From Seminavis robusta (taxonomy: Eukaryota > Bacillariophyta > Bacillariophyceae > Naviculales > Naviculaceae), in contig CAICTM010000237.1 in the NCBI GenBank assembly GCA_903772945.1, forward strand, positions 1-64,000: 64,000 bases of DNA, read 5' to 3'. The number at the start of each line of letters is the position of its first letter. Position 1 is the first letter of the stretch. The position numbers and the translations under genes were made by a program. The notes under the pieces were generated by a model that saw only the letters and a list, made by a program, of their open reading frames with translations, did no database searches and was not told where the DNA came from. Of the stretch, positions 20,515 to 30,179 are shown one piece after another.

Positions 20515-21128
20515 GGGCATTCTCTACTCATTCTCGTCCTATTTTCTCGTCCTAAGTTTAGGACGAGAAATTCAGTGCTCTTAGGACGAATTTTTAGGAC
20601 GAATTGGCAATTTCTAAAAAACTCGTTCTAAAACCAGACTTAGGTAGGACAAGTTTTAGGACAAGGACAAGTTCATTCTCTAAAACACTGGTCTTAAAAC
20701 TCGTCCTGTAAGCACCTCTCCTCTATCAGCCTATTAAAGTGGTCCTGATAGTGTGGCTAGAGGCTTCCCACAAAGCACCTCCGTGGTCCATGGTGTGGCT
20801 ACTTGCTAGCTAGCTAGTAGATAGTTATCTAGCAGGCATACCCGAAGCGGAGCGAGGAGTGAGTTGTGTGTTGAGACTCAGTCTTGTTAACTCAGTCTTG
20901 AGATGATGTCATCACAGAAGACCCAAAGACTTAATGAAAAATATTAGGACGATTATCGTCCTATTTCATTGGAATACGACGAAAAAATTATTCGTTTTAG
21001 AAATTCGTCCTAAAAATAGGACAAATTTTAGGACGATTTCGAGTTAAAGATTGCTTTTGTCCTAAAATTTCGTTCTAAAATAAACTTAGAACGAGTTTTA
21101 GGACGAACAAATCTACTAGAGAATGCCC
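20515..21128. mobile_element. PIF/Harbinger-like MITE with palindrome-array body, 614 bp
   Basis: The ends GGGCATTCTCTA and TAGAGAATGCCC are perfect 12-bp inverted repeats flanked by TAA on both sides (20512-20514, 21129-21131). A 3-bp TWA duplication with GGGC-type ends suits the PIF/Harbinger superfamily. Much of the body consists of TCCTAAA..TTTAGGA and TCGTCC..GGACGA motifs in both orientations, analogous to but different from the arrays at 2554 and 45830. No coding frame. Confidence 0.75.
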
Positions 21129-21532
21129 TAAGTATCTTTGTGAAAAGACCTTTACTAAATCCGAGAAGCACAATGAACATCATTTTTAAACGTAATTTAT
21201 GAGGAACTGCACTTCGAAGCTTCGAAGCGAACACAGGAATACCGGAGCTCTGGTGGAACGGAAACTCTCTTACGACCAAAGCCCTAACTAACTCAATGGT
21301 TTTGACCAGTTGCCACATGCTACATGCTACAGACATTTTGACTCTCAGACATGCGTTCACTATCTCTGAGTACTTTTCTTCTCCCACTTTACCTTCACCT
21401 CTATGCATACCCTATTTCAATAGACTACTAGTACTAGCTAGCTAGACTACCTCAACAAAACTGGCCAAAACCAGGCCTTCCCTCACACCAAAGTCAAGCC
21501 ACAAATTCATACCAGTAGGATAGAAAAGAGTG

Positions 21533-23629
21533 ATGGCTGAGCCAAGAGATAACAGTATCGAGGGGGAAAAGGAGGTACCAGAAGCCCTCAATGATGAGTG
21601 TTTTACAGTATTTTCTGTTACCAAGAAAACTCTTTCGCGCCAAAGGTCAATGGGGGGTGAGTGCGAGTGGCCCAAGCGTCCTTCGAGAATGACTAGCGAA
21701 AAAAGAGTCTTTGCTGGTGTCCGAAATGCTTTGGAGAACCAACGGGAGGAAAAGCAGAAGGAAACGGGTCCTGATGCAGCAGTCCAAGTAACGGAAGAGA
21801 AGAAGAGAGTACCGGGATCTAGTAGGAAGAGTTCGACCAAGAAGAGTTCGTCCAAGGACGACCAACGGAAGAAGCATCTTCTTCGCAGCAAGTCAATGGA
21901 GCACCCTGGCGCCATCATGCCAGCCCTTGTCACGCCTAGGCGGGGTTCTATGGCCATGGAAGCAAGGACCGGGAAACTTAGCAATGACGCTGATGCAGAC
22001 AGGGAACTGAAGAAGCAGAGTGGGGCTTCTGAAGACACCATGGTTGACGCAGCTCCTGAGGATCCCCCTGAGGAATCTCATGATCTCGGGGTACCCTTCT
22101 TTGACCCGATTTTCCCAGACGACGACCAAGTGACCAAGAGGAAGGCTCCTATTCGTAGCAAGTCCATGAAGCTGGATCCTGAACCGTTTGTGGAAGACGG
22201 CCCCAATGACTTTGGAGCGCCTTTCTTTGACGACCCAGTGCCCAAGACACCAGCTAAGACGAAGAGGCCTCTTTGTCGCAGCAAGTCCTTGGACTACGCT
22301 GGCACCATGGCAGTTGCGAGGACAGCTGAGAAACAGAGGAACTGCGTGGCTGAAGCTGTCGATGGTGAAACTGGGGCAATCCCGTTGTTGAAAGCCAACT
22401 CTAGGGATGGCAAAGGATCTTCCACCCGCGTCTCTCGGCGGTCCATGAAGGAAGATAAGAAGGCTGTAGAAAGCAAAAAGGAATCAAGCAAAAAGGAATC
22501 AACCACCAAGGATCGCATTCGTCGGCGCTGCAGCCGTTCTCCCATGCGTAGACGCGGCTCTGGTATATATGTCGACGACTCTTCCAGAAACCTGCGATCA
22601 AGGTCCCGATCTGGTTCCCCGGATGCCCGAAGAGCATCACGTTCACGCTCCCGCTCTGTTATTCGAGACAGCACAAGGGCATCACGATCTCGGTCTAGGT
22701 CTCGGTCCATTACACGCCGGGGCAGGAGTTCATCGCCATCAATGTCTACTCCTCGAGGGGGGAGGAAACCATCCGTTTCGGCGTCCCGGTCTCGATCCCG
22801 ATCTAGTTCACGCGGCGGTAGAAATCCGTCACTTGCGCGCTCGAGATCAAGGTCTCGCGGTGGCAAACGACCGTCTCTGTGTGCATCATCGTCTCAAGCA
22901 GCAACGCAGAGTTTCCGTCGACAAGGATCCCTGTTGACCTCGTCGCAGCAAATGGGTAGCGTCCGTCGAGGATTACAGGCGGAACGTACTGCCAGTATCC
23001 GGCGTCAAGGGTCCCTCTTGGCTTCCTCCCAGCAAATGGGGAGCGTTCGTCGAGGATTGCAGCAGTCGGCATCGGATCGAAGAGGCAGCTTTCGCCGTGG
23101 ATCCATGTCTTGCCCTTCTCATCAGCCAGCCGGCAGTGTCCGCCGAGACATGCCTTCCAGTTCTGAACGAAGCACGGGTAGCAGGGGCGATTTGTCGCTG
23201 TCTTCATCCTCGCATCACCATCATGTGGGCCAGGAAGAATGCTACGATGATGAAGATATTGATACGTTGGATACTAGTGGAGATGTGGAACCAGATACAA
23301 GCATCTGTGAGAAGGAAGTTGAGATTGCTCCTTCCGAGCAAGTTACGGCGCCAGGGGAGAACAATGCTGGTTCTGAGGAGGAGCTCACCAAGGATGATTC
23401 GTCTTCTGACAAGACACGTGAGAAATGGTTATGCTGCTGCGGAAACGATAATGATGACACACATCCATTTTGTTGTATGTGCGGTTCAGCCAAGTTCTGG
23501 GCATGTGCAGCCTGTCACAAAAAGGATGACAACAAACAAAAGTACAAGTTCTGCGGCTGGTGTGGCGTTGAGCGGGAGGGGTCAGGGTCCTCTAATGGGA
23601 GAAATGTAGCAGCCGCAAAAACTGCATGA
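21533..23629 (+). CDS. RS-domain protein with tandem RanBP2-like zinc fingers
   Basis: Intronless, 698 aa from the ATG at 21533 (gagtgATGGCTGAG). The N-terminal part has a motif RSKS(M/L) repeated three times, with two intervening acidic blocks containing GAPFFDDP/GVPFFDPIFP. The middle is a classic Arg-Ser domain (RSRSRSGSP, ASRSRSRSV, SRSRSRSRSITRR). This is followed by repeats of IRRQGSLLASSQQMGSVRRG and an acidic stretch. The C-terminus has the double finger (W-x-C-x-C-x10-C-x2-C, five residues, W-x-C-x2-C-x12-C-x2-C). RanBP2 finger plus RS domain is the architecture of the splicing regulator ZRANB2, so a role in pre-mRNA processing is a reasonable guess. The order here is RS first, finger last. 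Confidence 0.85.
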   Translation: MAEPRDNSIEGEKEVPEALNDECFTVFSVTKKTLSRQRSMGGECEWPKRPSRMTSEKRVFAGVRNALENQREEKQKETGPDAAVQVTEEKKRVPGSSRKSSTKKSSSKDDQRKKHLLRSKSMEHPGAIMPALVTPRRGSMAMEARTGKLSNDADADRELKKQSGASEDTMVDAAPEDPPEESHDLGVPFFDPIFPDDDQVTKRKAPIRSKSMKLDPEPFVEDGPNDFGAPFFDDPVPKTPAKTKRPLCRSKSLDYAGTMAVARTAEKQRNCVAEAVDGETGAIPLLKANSRDGKGSSTRVSRRSMKEDKKAVESKKESSKKESTTKDRIRRRCSRSPMRRRGSGIYVDDSSRNLRSRSRSGSPDARRASRSRSRSVIRDSTRASRSRSRSRSITRRGRSSSPSMSTPRGGRKPSVSASRSRSRSSSRGGRNPSLARSRSRSRGGKRPSLCASSSQAATQSFRRQGSLLTSSQQMGSVRRGLQAERTASIRRQGSLLASSQQMGSVRRGLQQSASDRRGSFRRGSMSCPSHQPAGSVRRDMPSSSERSTGSRGDLSLSSSSHHHHVGQEECYDDEDIDTLDTSGDVEPDTSICEKEVEIAPSEQVTAPGENNAGSEEELTKDDSSSDKTREKWLCCCGNDNDDTHPFCCMCGSAKFWACAACHKKDDNKQKYKFCGWCGVEREGSGSSNGRNVAAAKTA

Positions 23630-23667
23630 AAAGATAGGATACAAGTTCACAATGAATTCAATCGAAT

Positions 23668-24056
23668 CCTCTGCATAATTCACTAAAGTTTTTATAAACG
23701 AATTGTATGGTACAACTATGGCAAAGCACCTCGGTGGCAACATTCTGCACCTCTATAGCAAAGGCAAAGCATGGGGGTAAAATTGTGCACCTCTAGGTAG
23801 GAAAGCTCCTCGGGTGCAACATTCTGCACCGGTGGCAAAGCACCTCGGGTGAAAATGCTCGCACCTCTAAGGCTCACACCTCGGGTGCAAGATTCTGCAC
23901 CTCTACGGCAAAGCACCTCGGTGGCAAAAGTCTGTACCGTATCAGCTCGAAGGCAAAGCACCTCGTGGGGCAAAAGGAGTCGAGTCGAGTAACTCCTATG
24001 CATAATTCAGTAGAGTTCGCGCAATTTTTAAAACACGAAATGTAAAACTACAACTA
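23668..24056. repeat. minisatellite flanked by a direct duplication, 3' of the 21533 gene
   Basis: Between about 23720 and 23985 run six to seven degenerate units with the motifs GCAAAGCACCTCGG, GTGCAACATTCTG and GCACCTCTA, period roughly 40-45 bp. The array is bracketed by a direct repeat of 50-60 bp beginning CTMTGCATAATTCASTAGAG-like sequence (23668-23717 and 23996-24056). It lies within 40 bp of the stop codon and probably in the 3' UTR. Confidence 0.7.
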
Positions 24057-24148
24057 GTAGGATATATCATGCCCCGTATTGCAGAATCCCTTGGTCCATT
24101 TTTAGCTCTCAGCAACATCATGTATGTATGTATGTATGCAGTATATTT

Positions 24149-25477
24149 CTAAAGGGTAGGTTGCAAATGCATCATGATGACGACAGTGGCCACGCAGACG
24201 GCAATGACCAGCAACAAACCATTCAAGACAATGAACCGTTGTCGCTCGGCTTTGTGAGAGTAGCGCGGAATGAATAGCTTAATGGCGTTCACTTGCACTT
24301 GTTGTTCTGGTGGAGTCGTTGGCAAGCGAACGGGTCCAAAACCACTGTCAATGCTGGAAGTATCCAGACGGGGTGGTCTCGAGTGAGAGTCGGCTGGTGA
24401 AATGGGCGAAATATTGGCGGCAAACTCTTTGACTGCCACAGGAAGACTCATGTCGCTTTCTTTGGGGTTGTAGGCAGAAATCTCGACAACATCGCTCTTG
24501 TCATCATGCTCGTCATCGAACGTCTCTTCCCGTTTCCGTTCCTCTTGTGGTGCCGAAGTGTCGGTGTGTTCATTTTTGGCTTCATAGATGGTCAGCATAT
24601 TATTATTGTCGTTGTCGTTGTCAACAGGCCTATTACCCCGCAAAGAAGGCTCTGTGTGGAACGAGTCTTCATCATCCAAAGATGATTGAACCGCTTGGTT
24701 TTCATTATTGCCATACATGACTAACGCCGAGCTGGTGTATATTGTTTCTGGCATTTTGACGAGTGGTGCTTCCATTCGAATGGATTCTGGCATGAGCACT
24801 TTGGGTGGATCGTCTTCTTGTTGTGATTGCTGCGGGCTCACGGGCCGCGTTTGCATTACAGTTGCGGGGACGTAAATCTCGTCCTCTTCCGAAGGATCGG
24901 GTGGAGGCACGAGTGGCAAGGAATCGGTTTGTGTTTGTATTTCCCGCATAATGGGCACTGTCTGGGAACCTTGATTTCGGACCTTTTTTTTGGGTGGTGG
25001 TACCGTGAGGGCAAGTGAGGGAACTTCTTCTCGTGTCGTCACTATTTCCGACTCTACCTGGGAGGAATACGAAGACTCTGCTGCAACTCGCTGATCCTGA
25101 GTAGCCTGCACAATTGGTTTTTCGGCTTGTCTGACTGGTGGAGACTGTTGGACCTGTGGTTGCAGGGGCACATATTGTGGTTGTTGTTGTTGTGCTGGCT
25201 GTTGTTGTGGTGGTGGTGGTGGTGGCATCATGGCGGCTTCTTGTTGCTGTGGCTTTTGCTGTTCCACATCTAGGTGTTGGAGTACCCATGGCGGTGCCTT
25301 GTATAGATCCTCATCGTAATCCTCATCGTCGTCGACTCTGAATAGTTTTGGGTCGCACAAGATCAATACAAATGCTCCCAAGGCAATGAGACCCATGAGA
25401 GCCAAGACGGCAATGACAATGTTTCGTTCATTGTCCGTCAGATCAAATTGGTTTGTGGTGGTTGTGGTTGTGGACAT
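24149..25477 (-). CDS. two-span membrane protein with long Pro/Gln-rich loop, unknown function
   Basis: Intronless, 442 aa, ATG at 25477 (caccATGTCCACA). The first membrane segment is at about residues 20-41 (IVIAVLALMGLIALGAFVLIL), the second near the C-terminus (VLNGLLLVIAVCVATVVIMM), leaving only a few residues after it. Between them is a low-complexity region: Gln/Pro runs near 75-110, then acidic and Ser/Thr-rich sequence. No domain is recognised. The start faces that of the SET-domain gene at 25807, with 329 bp between, a divergent pair. Confidence 0.75.
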   Translation of the reverse strand: MSTTTTTTNQFDLTDNERNIVIAVLALMGLIALGAFVLILCDPKLFRVDDDEDYDEDLYKAPPWVLQHLDVEQQKPQQQEAAMMPPPPPPQQQPAQQQQPQYVPLQPQVQQSPPVRQAEKPIVQATQDQRVAAESSYSSQVESEIVTTREEVPSLALTVPPPKKKVRNQGSQTVPIMREIQTQTDSLPLVPPPDPSEEDEIYVPATVMQTRPVSPQQSQQEDDPPKVLMPESIRMEAPLVKMPETIYTSSALVMYGNNENQAVQSSLDDEDSFHTEPSLRGNRPVDNDNDNNNMLTIYEAKNEHTDTSAPQEERKREETFDDEHDDKSDVVEISAYNPKESDMSLPVAVKEFAANISPISPADSHSRPPRLDTSSIDSGFGPVRLPTTPPEQQVQVNAIKLFIPRYSHKAERQRFIVLNGLLLVIAVCVATVVIMMHLQPTL

Positions 25478-25806
25478 GGTGGCACTTTCTAAAGTGGAGT
25501 TGAATATTAGCGCAAGAAGGGTGGGGGTGGAAGTGATGGAGCTCTGCTCACCAATCCAAAGTAGCGTGACATGAAGATGGGAAAGAGGCGACCATGGACG
25601 AAAAAGGTCAGTCTTGTGCCGATTTTGCCTTCCGAGAAAAATGAACGTCTAATTTGAAGCAGCAGAGCTGTTTGATTATTAGGCCTACTCAAAGTAGCTG
25701 ACCAGGATCTTCCCCTGAATCTAACGGATCTTTTGCTTCGGGTTGCGCCGACATGGCACTTCATCTTGGATTGAGAGAGGATGATGGATGGTTGAGTGTC
25801 AGCATC

Positions 25807-27609
25807 ATGTCTACTACTACATGTACTTCGAACAAGCAACGAACGGATGCCATTGCTACTCTAATATCCTTCTACAAGAACAAGTACAGCAGCAGCAGCA
25901 ACAATGCCTTCTTTGTCCATGATTCCATAGAGTACTATTCCGATGAACAAACGGGTGTGGGAGTTCGTGCCAGACAAGATATCCCACAAGGCACCACGGT
26001 CCTCAAAGTCCCCGATGCCGAGCGCGTTTCCTTGTCCAATGTCCCGACATGGATGACATCCAAGAAAGCCAAAGCGGCACTGACAAAGGTCCAAGATGAC
26101 TACTTACAAGTGCAGCAAACATTCGTGTCGGGAATCGGATGTTTGGGCGATATCTATCCTTACGGAGAGACTTGTTTGACCGTTTGCGTCCTGCACCTGT
26201 TGGCAGCAGCCAATCAGCACAAGTTTGATCACATTACCCAAGCATGGCCGACGGTGGAGGAATTTGAAACCTACTGCTATCCTATTTGGTTTCCCGACTA
26301 TCACTCTCCGGAATTCCGACAATTGATTGAAGGAACTGCCACGCTGGACTATATTGACCGCCATGCCAAGGCGTTACGACACGCCTTTGATACGGTCGTG
26401 TTGCCTAACATTACTGCTACTTGTAGTAAAGAGTTCTTGCCGCAAGCGTTTCACAACACCAACCAGTCCACGACGGAAAATCTGTGGACGGCATTTCGAT
26501 ATGCTAGTTCTTTGGTACGCTCTCGAAGCCACGAAGGCAAAATTGCCGGTGAGTGTGATATCATCCCCATTGTCGACTTGACCAACGGAATGCCCTCCTA
26601 CTGCACACAAAAGTTAAACGTCGAGTACAAGAGTGGTAGTGAAACCGTTGGCAAGAACAAGAAGAAAACACCCGTCACATGTATAGTGACTATCAAGGAT
26701 ATCCCCGCCGGCACCGAACTCCTGCTCTCGTATGGCAATGTCCACGCATCGCACTTTGCCATTCGGTACGGGTGCTTCCCACCCGATATTGTACATGACC
26801 GGGAAGGATCTCTCGATTTTGTCACCCTTCACGTCCCTCCATCTTTGGCCCCGACCGACCAAATGCGAGCCGGAGCCTGCCGAAAGGCCAGTCTTCCCAG
26901 TACCAAACAACAAATTGAACAGTTTTTCAACCTGGGCTGTCATTACGATGCGCTAGAGCCATTCCGACAACAATCACAATCTACTAGCACCGAAGTAACA
27001 ATATCAGAGCCATTGGCACGATTGCAAAAGTTTTTCATCCTGTGTCATTTGCTGAACGAAGAAGCTCTGCCAACCTTTCTCTCCACGGGACGATTGCCAA
27101 CCAATCGATCATGGAGTTTGCAACTGGAGGGACAGTTGCATTTGTCGGTACTAGATTATACCCTGGAAAAGGTCACAACTCTGAATTTCAGTACCAATGA
27201 GGAGGATCTTGACAAGGCTGCCAATCATCATGCCAGCCGGAACGATCTGGTTGCCGCATACCATACTCGAATCTGCCAGCGTGATAGCTTGGCGCAATGG
27301 AGACACGCCGTTTGTCAACGGTACCAGTATCCTTCCGAACATGTCCTTTCTGAGGTTCAGTTTCAGACGGCCGTGGCACAACTAGTATCCTCCATGGGCA
27401 ATACACAGAATGAGAGCAGCCAGATTCCCCGATCAGAAGCGCCCCAATGCATCCTAAGAAGTCGGGGTTGCCCCGTCTGTGGACGAACGCTGAATCTCAA
27501 AGCCTGTTCCCGTTGTAAGCAGGTAAAGTACTGTTGCAAGGACCATCAATTAGTTGGCTGGAAGAAATTGGGGCACAAACGAGAGTGCAATCCGTCCTTG
27601 GCTAGCTAG
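25807..27609 (+). CDS. SET-domain lysine methyltransferase-like protein with C-terminal MYND finger
   Basis: Intronless. The frame is open from an ATG at 25753, but the ATG at 25807 starts the likely protein (600 aa). The SET region shows the LSMT/SETD6 style of split SET: GVGVRARQDIPQGTTVLKVP near residue 45, RSHEGKIAGECDIIPIVDLTNG near 240-258, and IPAGTELLLSYGN near 300. The usual Asn-His of the SAM-binding motif is Asn-Gly here, so activity is uncertain. A MYND zinc finger (C-x2-C, C-x2-C, YC-x3-..H..W..H...C) fills the last 45 residues. In SMYD proteins MYND is internal to SET, so the C-terminal position differs. SET proteins of this class methylate non-histone targets. Confidence 0.88.
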   Translation: MSTTTCTSNKQRTDAIATLISFYKNKYSSSSNNAFFVHDSIEYYSDEQTGVGVRARQDIPQGTTVLKVPDAERVSLSNVPTWMTSKKAKAALTKVQDDYLQVQQTFVSGIGCLGDIYPYGETCLTVCVLHLLAAANQHKFDHITQAWPTVEEFETYCYPIWFPDYHSPEFRQLIEGTATLDYIDRHAKALRHAFDTVVLPNITATCSKEFLPQAFHNTNQSTTENLWTAFRYASSLVRSRSHEGKIAGECDIIPIVDLTNGMPSYCTQKLNVEYKSGSETVGKNKKKTPVTCIVTIKDIPAGTELLLSYGNVHASHFAIRYGCFPPDIVHDREGSLDFVTLHVPPSLAPTDQMRAGACRKASLPSTKQQIEQFFNLGCHYDALEPFRQQSQSTSTEVTISEPLARLQKFFILCHLLNEEALPTFLSTGRLPTNRSWSLQLEGQLHLSVLDYTLEKVTTLNFSTNEEDLDKAANHHASRNDLVAAYHTRICQRDSLAQWRHAVCQRYQYPSEHVLSEVQFQTAVAQLVSSMGNTQNESSQIPRSEAPQCILRSRGCPVCGRTLNLKACSRCKQVKYCCKDHQLVGWKKLGHKRECNPSLAS

Positions 27610-28721
27610 TACTCAGAGTAGATGATGATAGCAACCCTCAATACTACTAGTTCTTGCTATGGTCGGTCGATAGATAGATACTCCCGCAGCTTGTAGCTGG
27701 CAAATCCAAGAATAGGCGAGAAAGCATGATTACTATAGCCCAGCAGTTTTGAGTGTCGAACTGTGAACTCTAGGTACCTTTGGCTTGGGCCACTATCCAG
27801 CTGCTCTACCCTTCTCCCAATCTTCCCCATTCTGTAACTGTAACCACCACTCTCAAATCTTCGGTTGATACTACATGTACTCGTATGTAGACATGTGGTC
27901 GAGCTGGCTACTAGCTAGCCTGCACTATGCATAGCTAGTAGGGGCTCGAGTACATAATGTACGGCGTACTAAGGCGTGAGATGCGGACATGAAAGAAGAA
28001 AGAAGCTCGCAATTGAAAGAAGCTTGCATCTGTCGTTATGTCGTTCTACCATCGTGGCGACAATCAAGCGGTTTTTCATTATCGGTTGTAAGAGGCTTTT
28101 GATGTCAAACCAAGCAGACCAACAGCCCTCGATGAGTCCTCGATGGTAATCATTGGTAGTCAAAATGTGTTGAAAGGTAAAGTAAAAGAGTTGCAGCTCT
28201 AACAACAACCATTACCGCCGATCGTAGCTGCGAAAAGCTTGGCTACCGGTAGCTACTGGTACCCGTACCGGTAACGGAAAGTTCGCAGTTCGTTGTGGCC
28301 TTCACTATACGACAAGTAGTATAAGTAGAAAAGGCTCAGGTACCTTACAAAAGAAGTGCAAAGTGACCCTAGCAATTAATTGGGGTCTCTGTAGAGGTTC
28401 AGTTAAGTAAAAAATTAATGACGTGGTACACCTATCTGGCATATTCGTAAGAGATGTAGGCTGGGGATATAAGTACACAAGAGTTGGTCAAGAGTGAGCG
28501 TTTTCTACTTATCAACATCTATCTGTTCGTTTCGCCTTCGAAAATGTCATTGAAATTCCTAAGATCGCGTCCAGAGATTGACACAGCTTGACCACGTTCT
28601 TCCCCGGAAAATTCTCCAACAAACAATTCGCCCACCCTCCCTCCACCCTCATAAACTCTCCTCATTAATTGAGAAAACCAAAGGAAAGAAGCGAAGAGAA
28701 GACTGATACTATTACGCAACC
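27610..28721. other. intergenic; nothing recognised
   Basis: About 1.1 kb with no convincing gene. CTAG and GGTACC palindromes are frequent (27900-27940, 28240-28275). Confidence 0.5.
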
Positions 28722-29255
28722 ATGGGCAACGAAGCATCATCAATGGAAGAAATCAGCCGCGGCGGACTGAAGCGCACCAACTCGGCTCCATCACTCACGG
28801 CTAGTGTCTCGTCCATGCCATCGCTAATGGGTAGCATCCGAGACCTTCACTTTGACGACTTGGGGCATCCAACCGACCATTCGGAATTGACCATGTCGGA
28901 TCGGAGCAGATCCTCTCTGGGAAGTTCCTTCAGTAGGCTGTGCGCCTCACCATCACAACTCACTGCCAATGGTGCGGATGAAGACGAATCTGGCACTGAT
29001 GAGCGAAGACGACGAAGGAGGAGAAAGAACAGAGCTTCCACAGGAGATCCAAGAAAAGACGGGCGAAGGAGGAGCAACAGCAGCAGCAGGCTCAGCAGGT
29101 CTCTGAATAGCACATTTGTACCCAAGCCTGATCTTACAACAGAGTTCGTTGCAACAGGGGAGTTCCTGGAGAAACTTATGGAGACACCTGAAGGGAGGGC
29201 CAAGCTGAAGAGTGCATTCATGGACAAGAAACTACTACAAAAGGTGGGACGATAG
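28722..29255 (+). CDS. small basic protein, predicted N-myristoylated, with conserved C-terminal helix
   Basis: Intronless, 177 aa, strong start context (aaccATGGGC). MGNEAS fits the N-myristoylation pattern (Gly2, small residue at 6), so membrane attachment is likely. Next come GLKRTNSAPSL and a Met/Ser-rich region, then a basic run (RRRRRRRKNRAS) and RRRSNSSSRLSRSL. The C-terminus (residues 145-167: TGEFLEKLMETPEGRAKLKSAF) aligns with the terminal helix of the proteins at 9258, 32564 and 60059. No catalytic domain. Function unknown; adaptor or kinase substrate is a guess from composition. Confidence 0.75.
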   Translation: MGNEASSMEEISRGGLKRTNSAPSLTASVSSMPSLMGSIRDLHFDDLGHPTDHSELTMSDRSRSSLGSSFSRLCASPSQLTANGADEDESGTDERRRRRRRKNRASTGDPRKDGRRRSNSSSRLSRSLNSTFVPKPDLTTEFVATGEFLEKLMETPEGRAKLKSAFMDKKLLQKVGR

Positions 29256-30179
29256 AACCCAGCTGGTTGTTTCTTTGTTTGGTTGTTTCTTGACCCTGCT
29301 AGCTAGCTACTACATGATCATGGCATGATGTGGTGTGGTCCTCATTGAATGGGCGACTAGAAAACTGAAGAGCTCATTACACTATGTAGCGCGCAGTATT
29401 ATACATATTTAAAAAACTTTTAGCTTTTAATGTCTACATTTACATGAAGAACAAGCGGGTTTTGATTGCTTTAGAGACTGAAGAAAGCTACCACCTAGCT
29501 AGCTAGTACCTAGTACATACATGTAGTAGTTGAAGTTGCTTTGTTTCGGTGATTCTTCATTGCGGCTCCCAAGCAACATCCGAAGCAAGCATACAGTACC
29601 AGGTCCTGGTAGCCAGTATGGATGGGCAAATAAATAATGGTGGGTTGTACCGTACCTGCTTGCCTGCTTGCAGTCCTTTGATTTGGCCACGGGTGCGGTA
29701 CCACTTTCTACTTGTTGGCAAAGCTAGCTAGCCTGTGCAAGGAATTCAAGGGAACGAAGTGGGTGTGCGCTACTGGTAATACTAGCTAGCTAGTGACTAG
29801 CTAGCTAGCTAGCTTGAGCTGCCTGCTGAAGCAACTTCCTGGGCTTCCCCTCCGGTTGAGGCTGTTGTCGAAATTCGATTGAGATTCATTCGATTGAATC
29901 GATTCATTCATCCTACTAGCTAGTACGGTAATGGTGTGCGTCCTCAGCAATTTCTACGCATGCGTCGTACTGACGTGGGCTGTTCCACGAGGATCATTGC
30001 AATTTTATGTTTATTCATCAAGTCGTGTTTGTTGTGAGAAAGATCAGGTACAACAGAACACACAGACAAGTTGCACGGCAACAGAGAGGCTTTGGACTGA
30101 ATGCTCACACGCAATAATACCAGTATATATACGACTGTATCCAAACAGGCCTTGCTGGACGAGCCTCGGACTCACAATA
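29256..30179. other. intergenic, CTAG-rich; promoter of the 30180 gene at its right end
   Basis: Several runs of CTAGCTAG (29298-29310, about 29500, 29780-29815). An ATTCGAT/ATCGAAT cluster lies at 29872-29910. A TATATATA at about 30124-30131, roughly 50 bp before the ATG at 30180, may be a TATA box. An upstream in-frame ATG at 29931 precedes this TATA and is therefore not favoured. Confidence 0.5.

Noticed and set aside
23720-23985. CRISPR-like appearance of a repeat array
   Set aside because: Units are degenerate, spacers are not unique, and the setting is eukaryotic; it is a minisatellite.
29931-30179. Upstream ATG extending the LGDNP gene by 83 residues
   Set aside because: The extension crosses a TATATATA sequence close to the next ATG and has unrelated composition.
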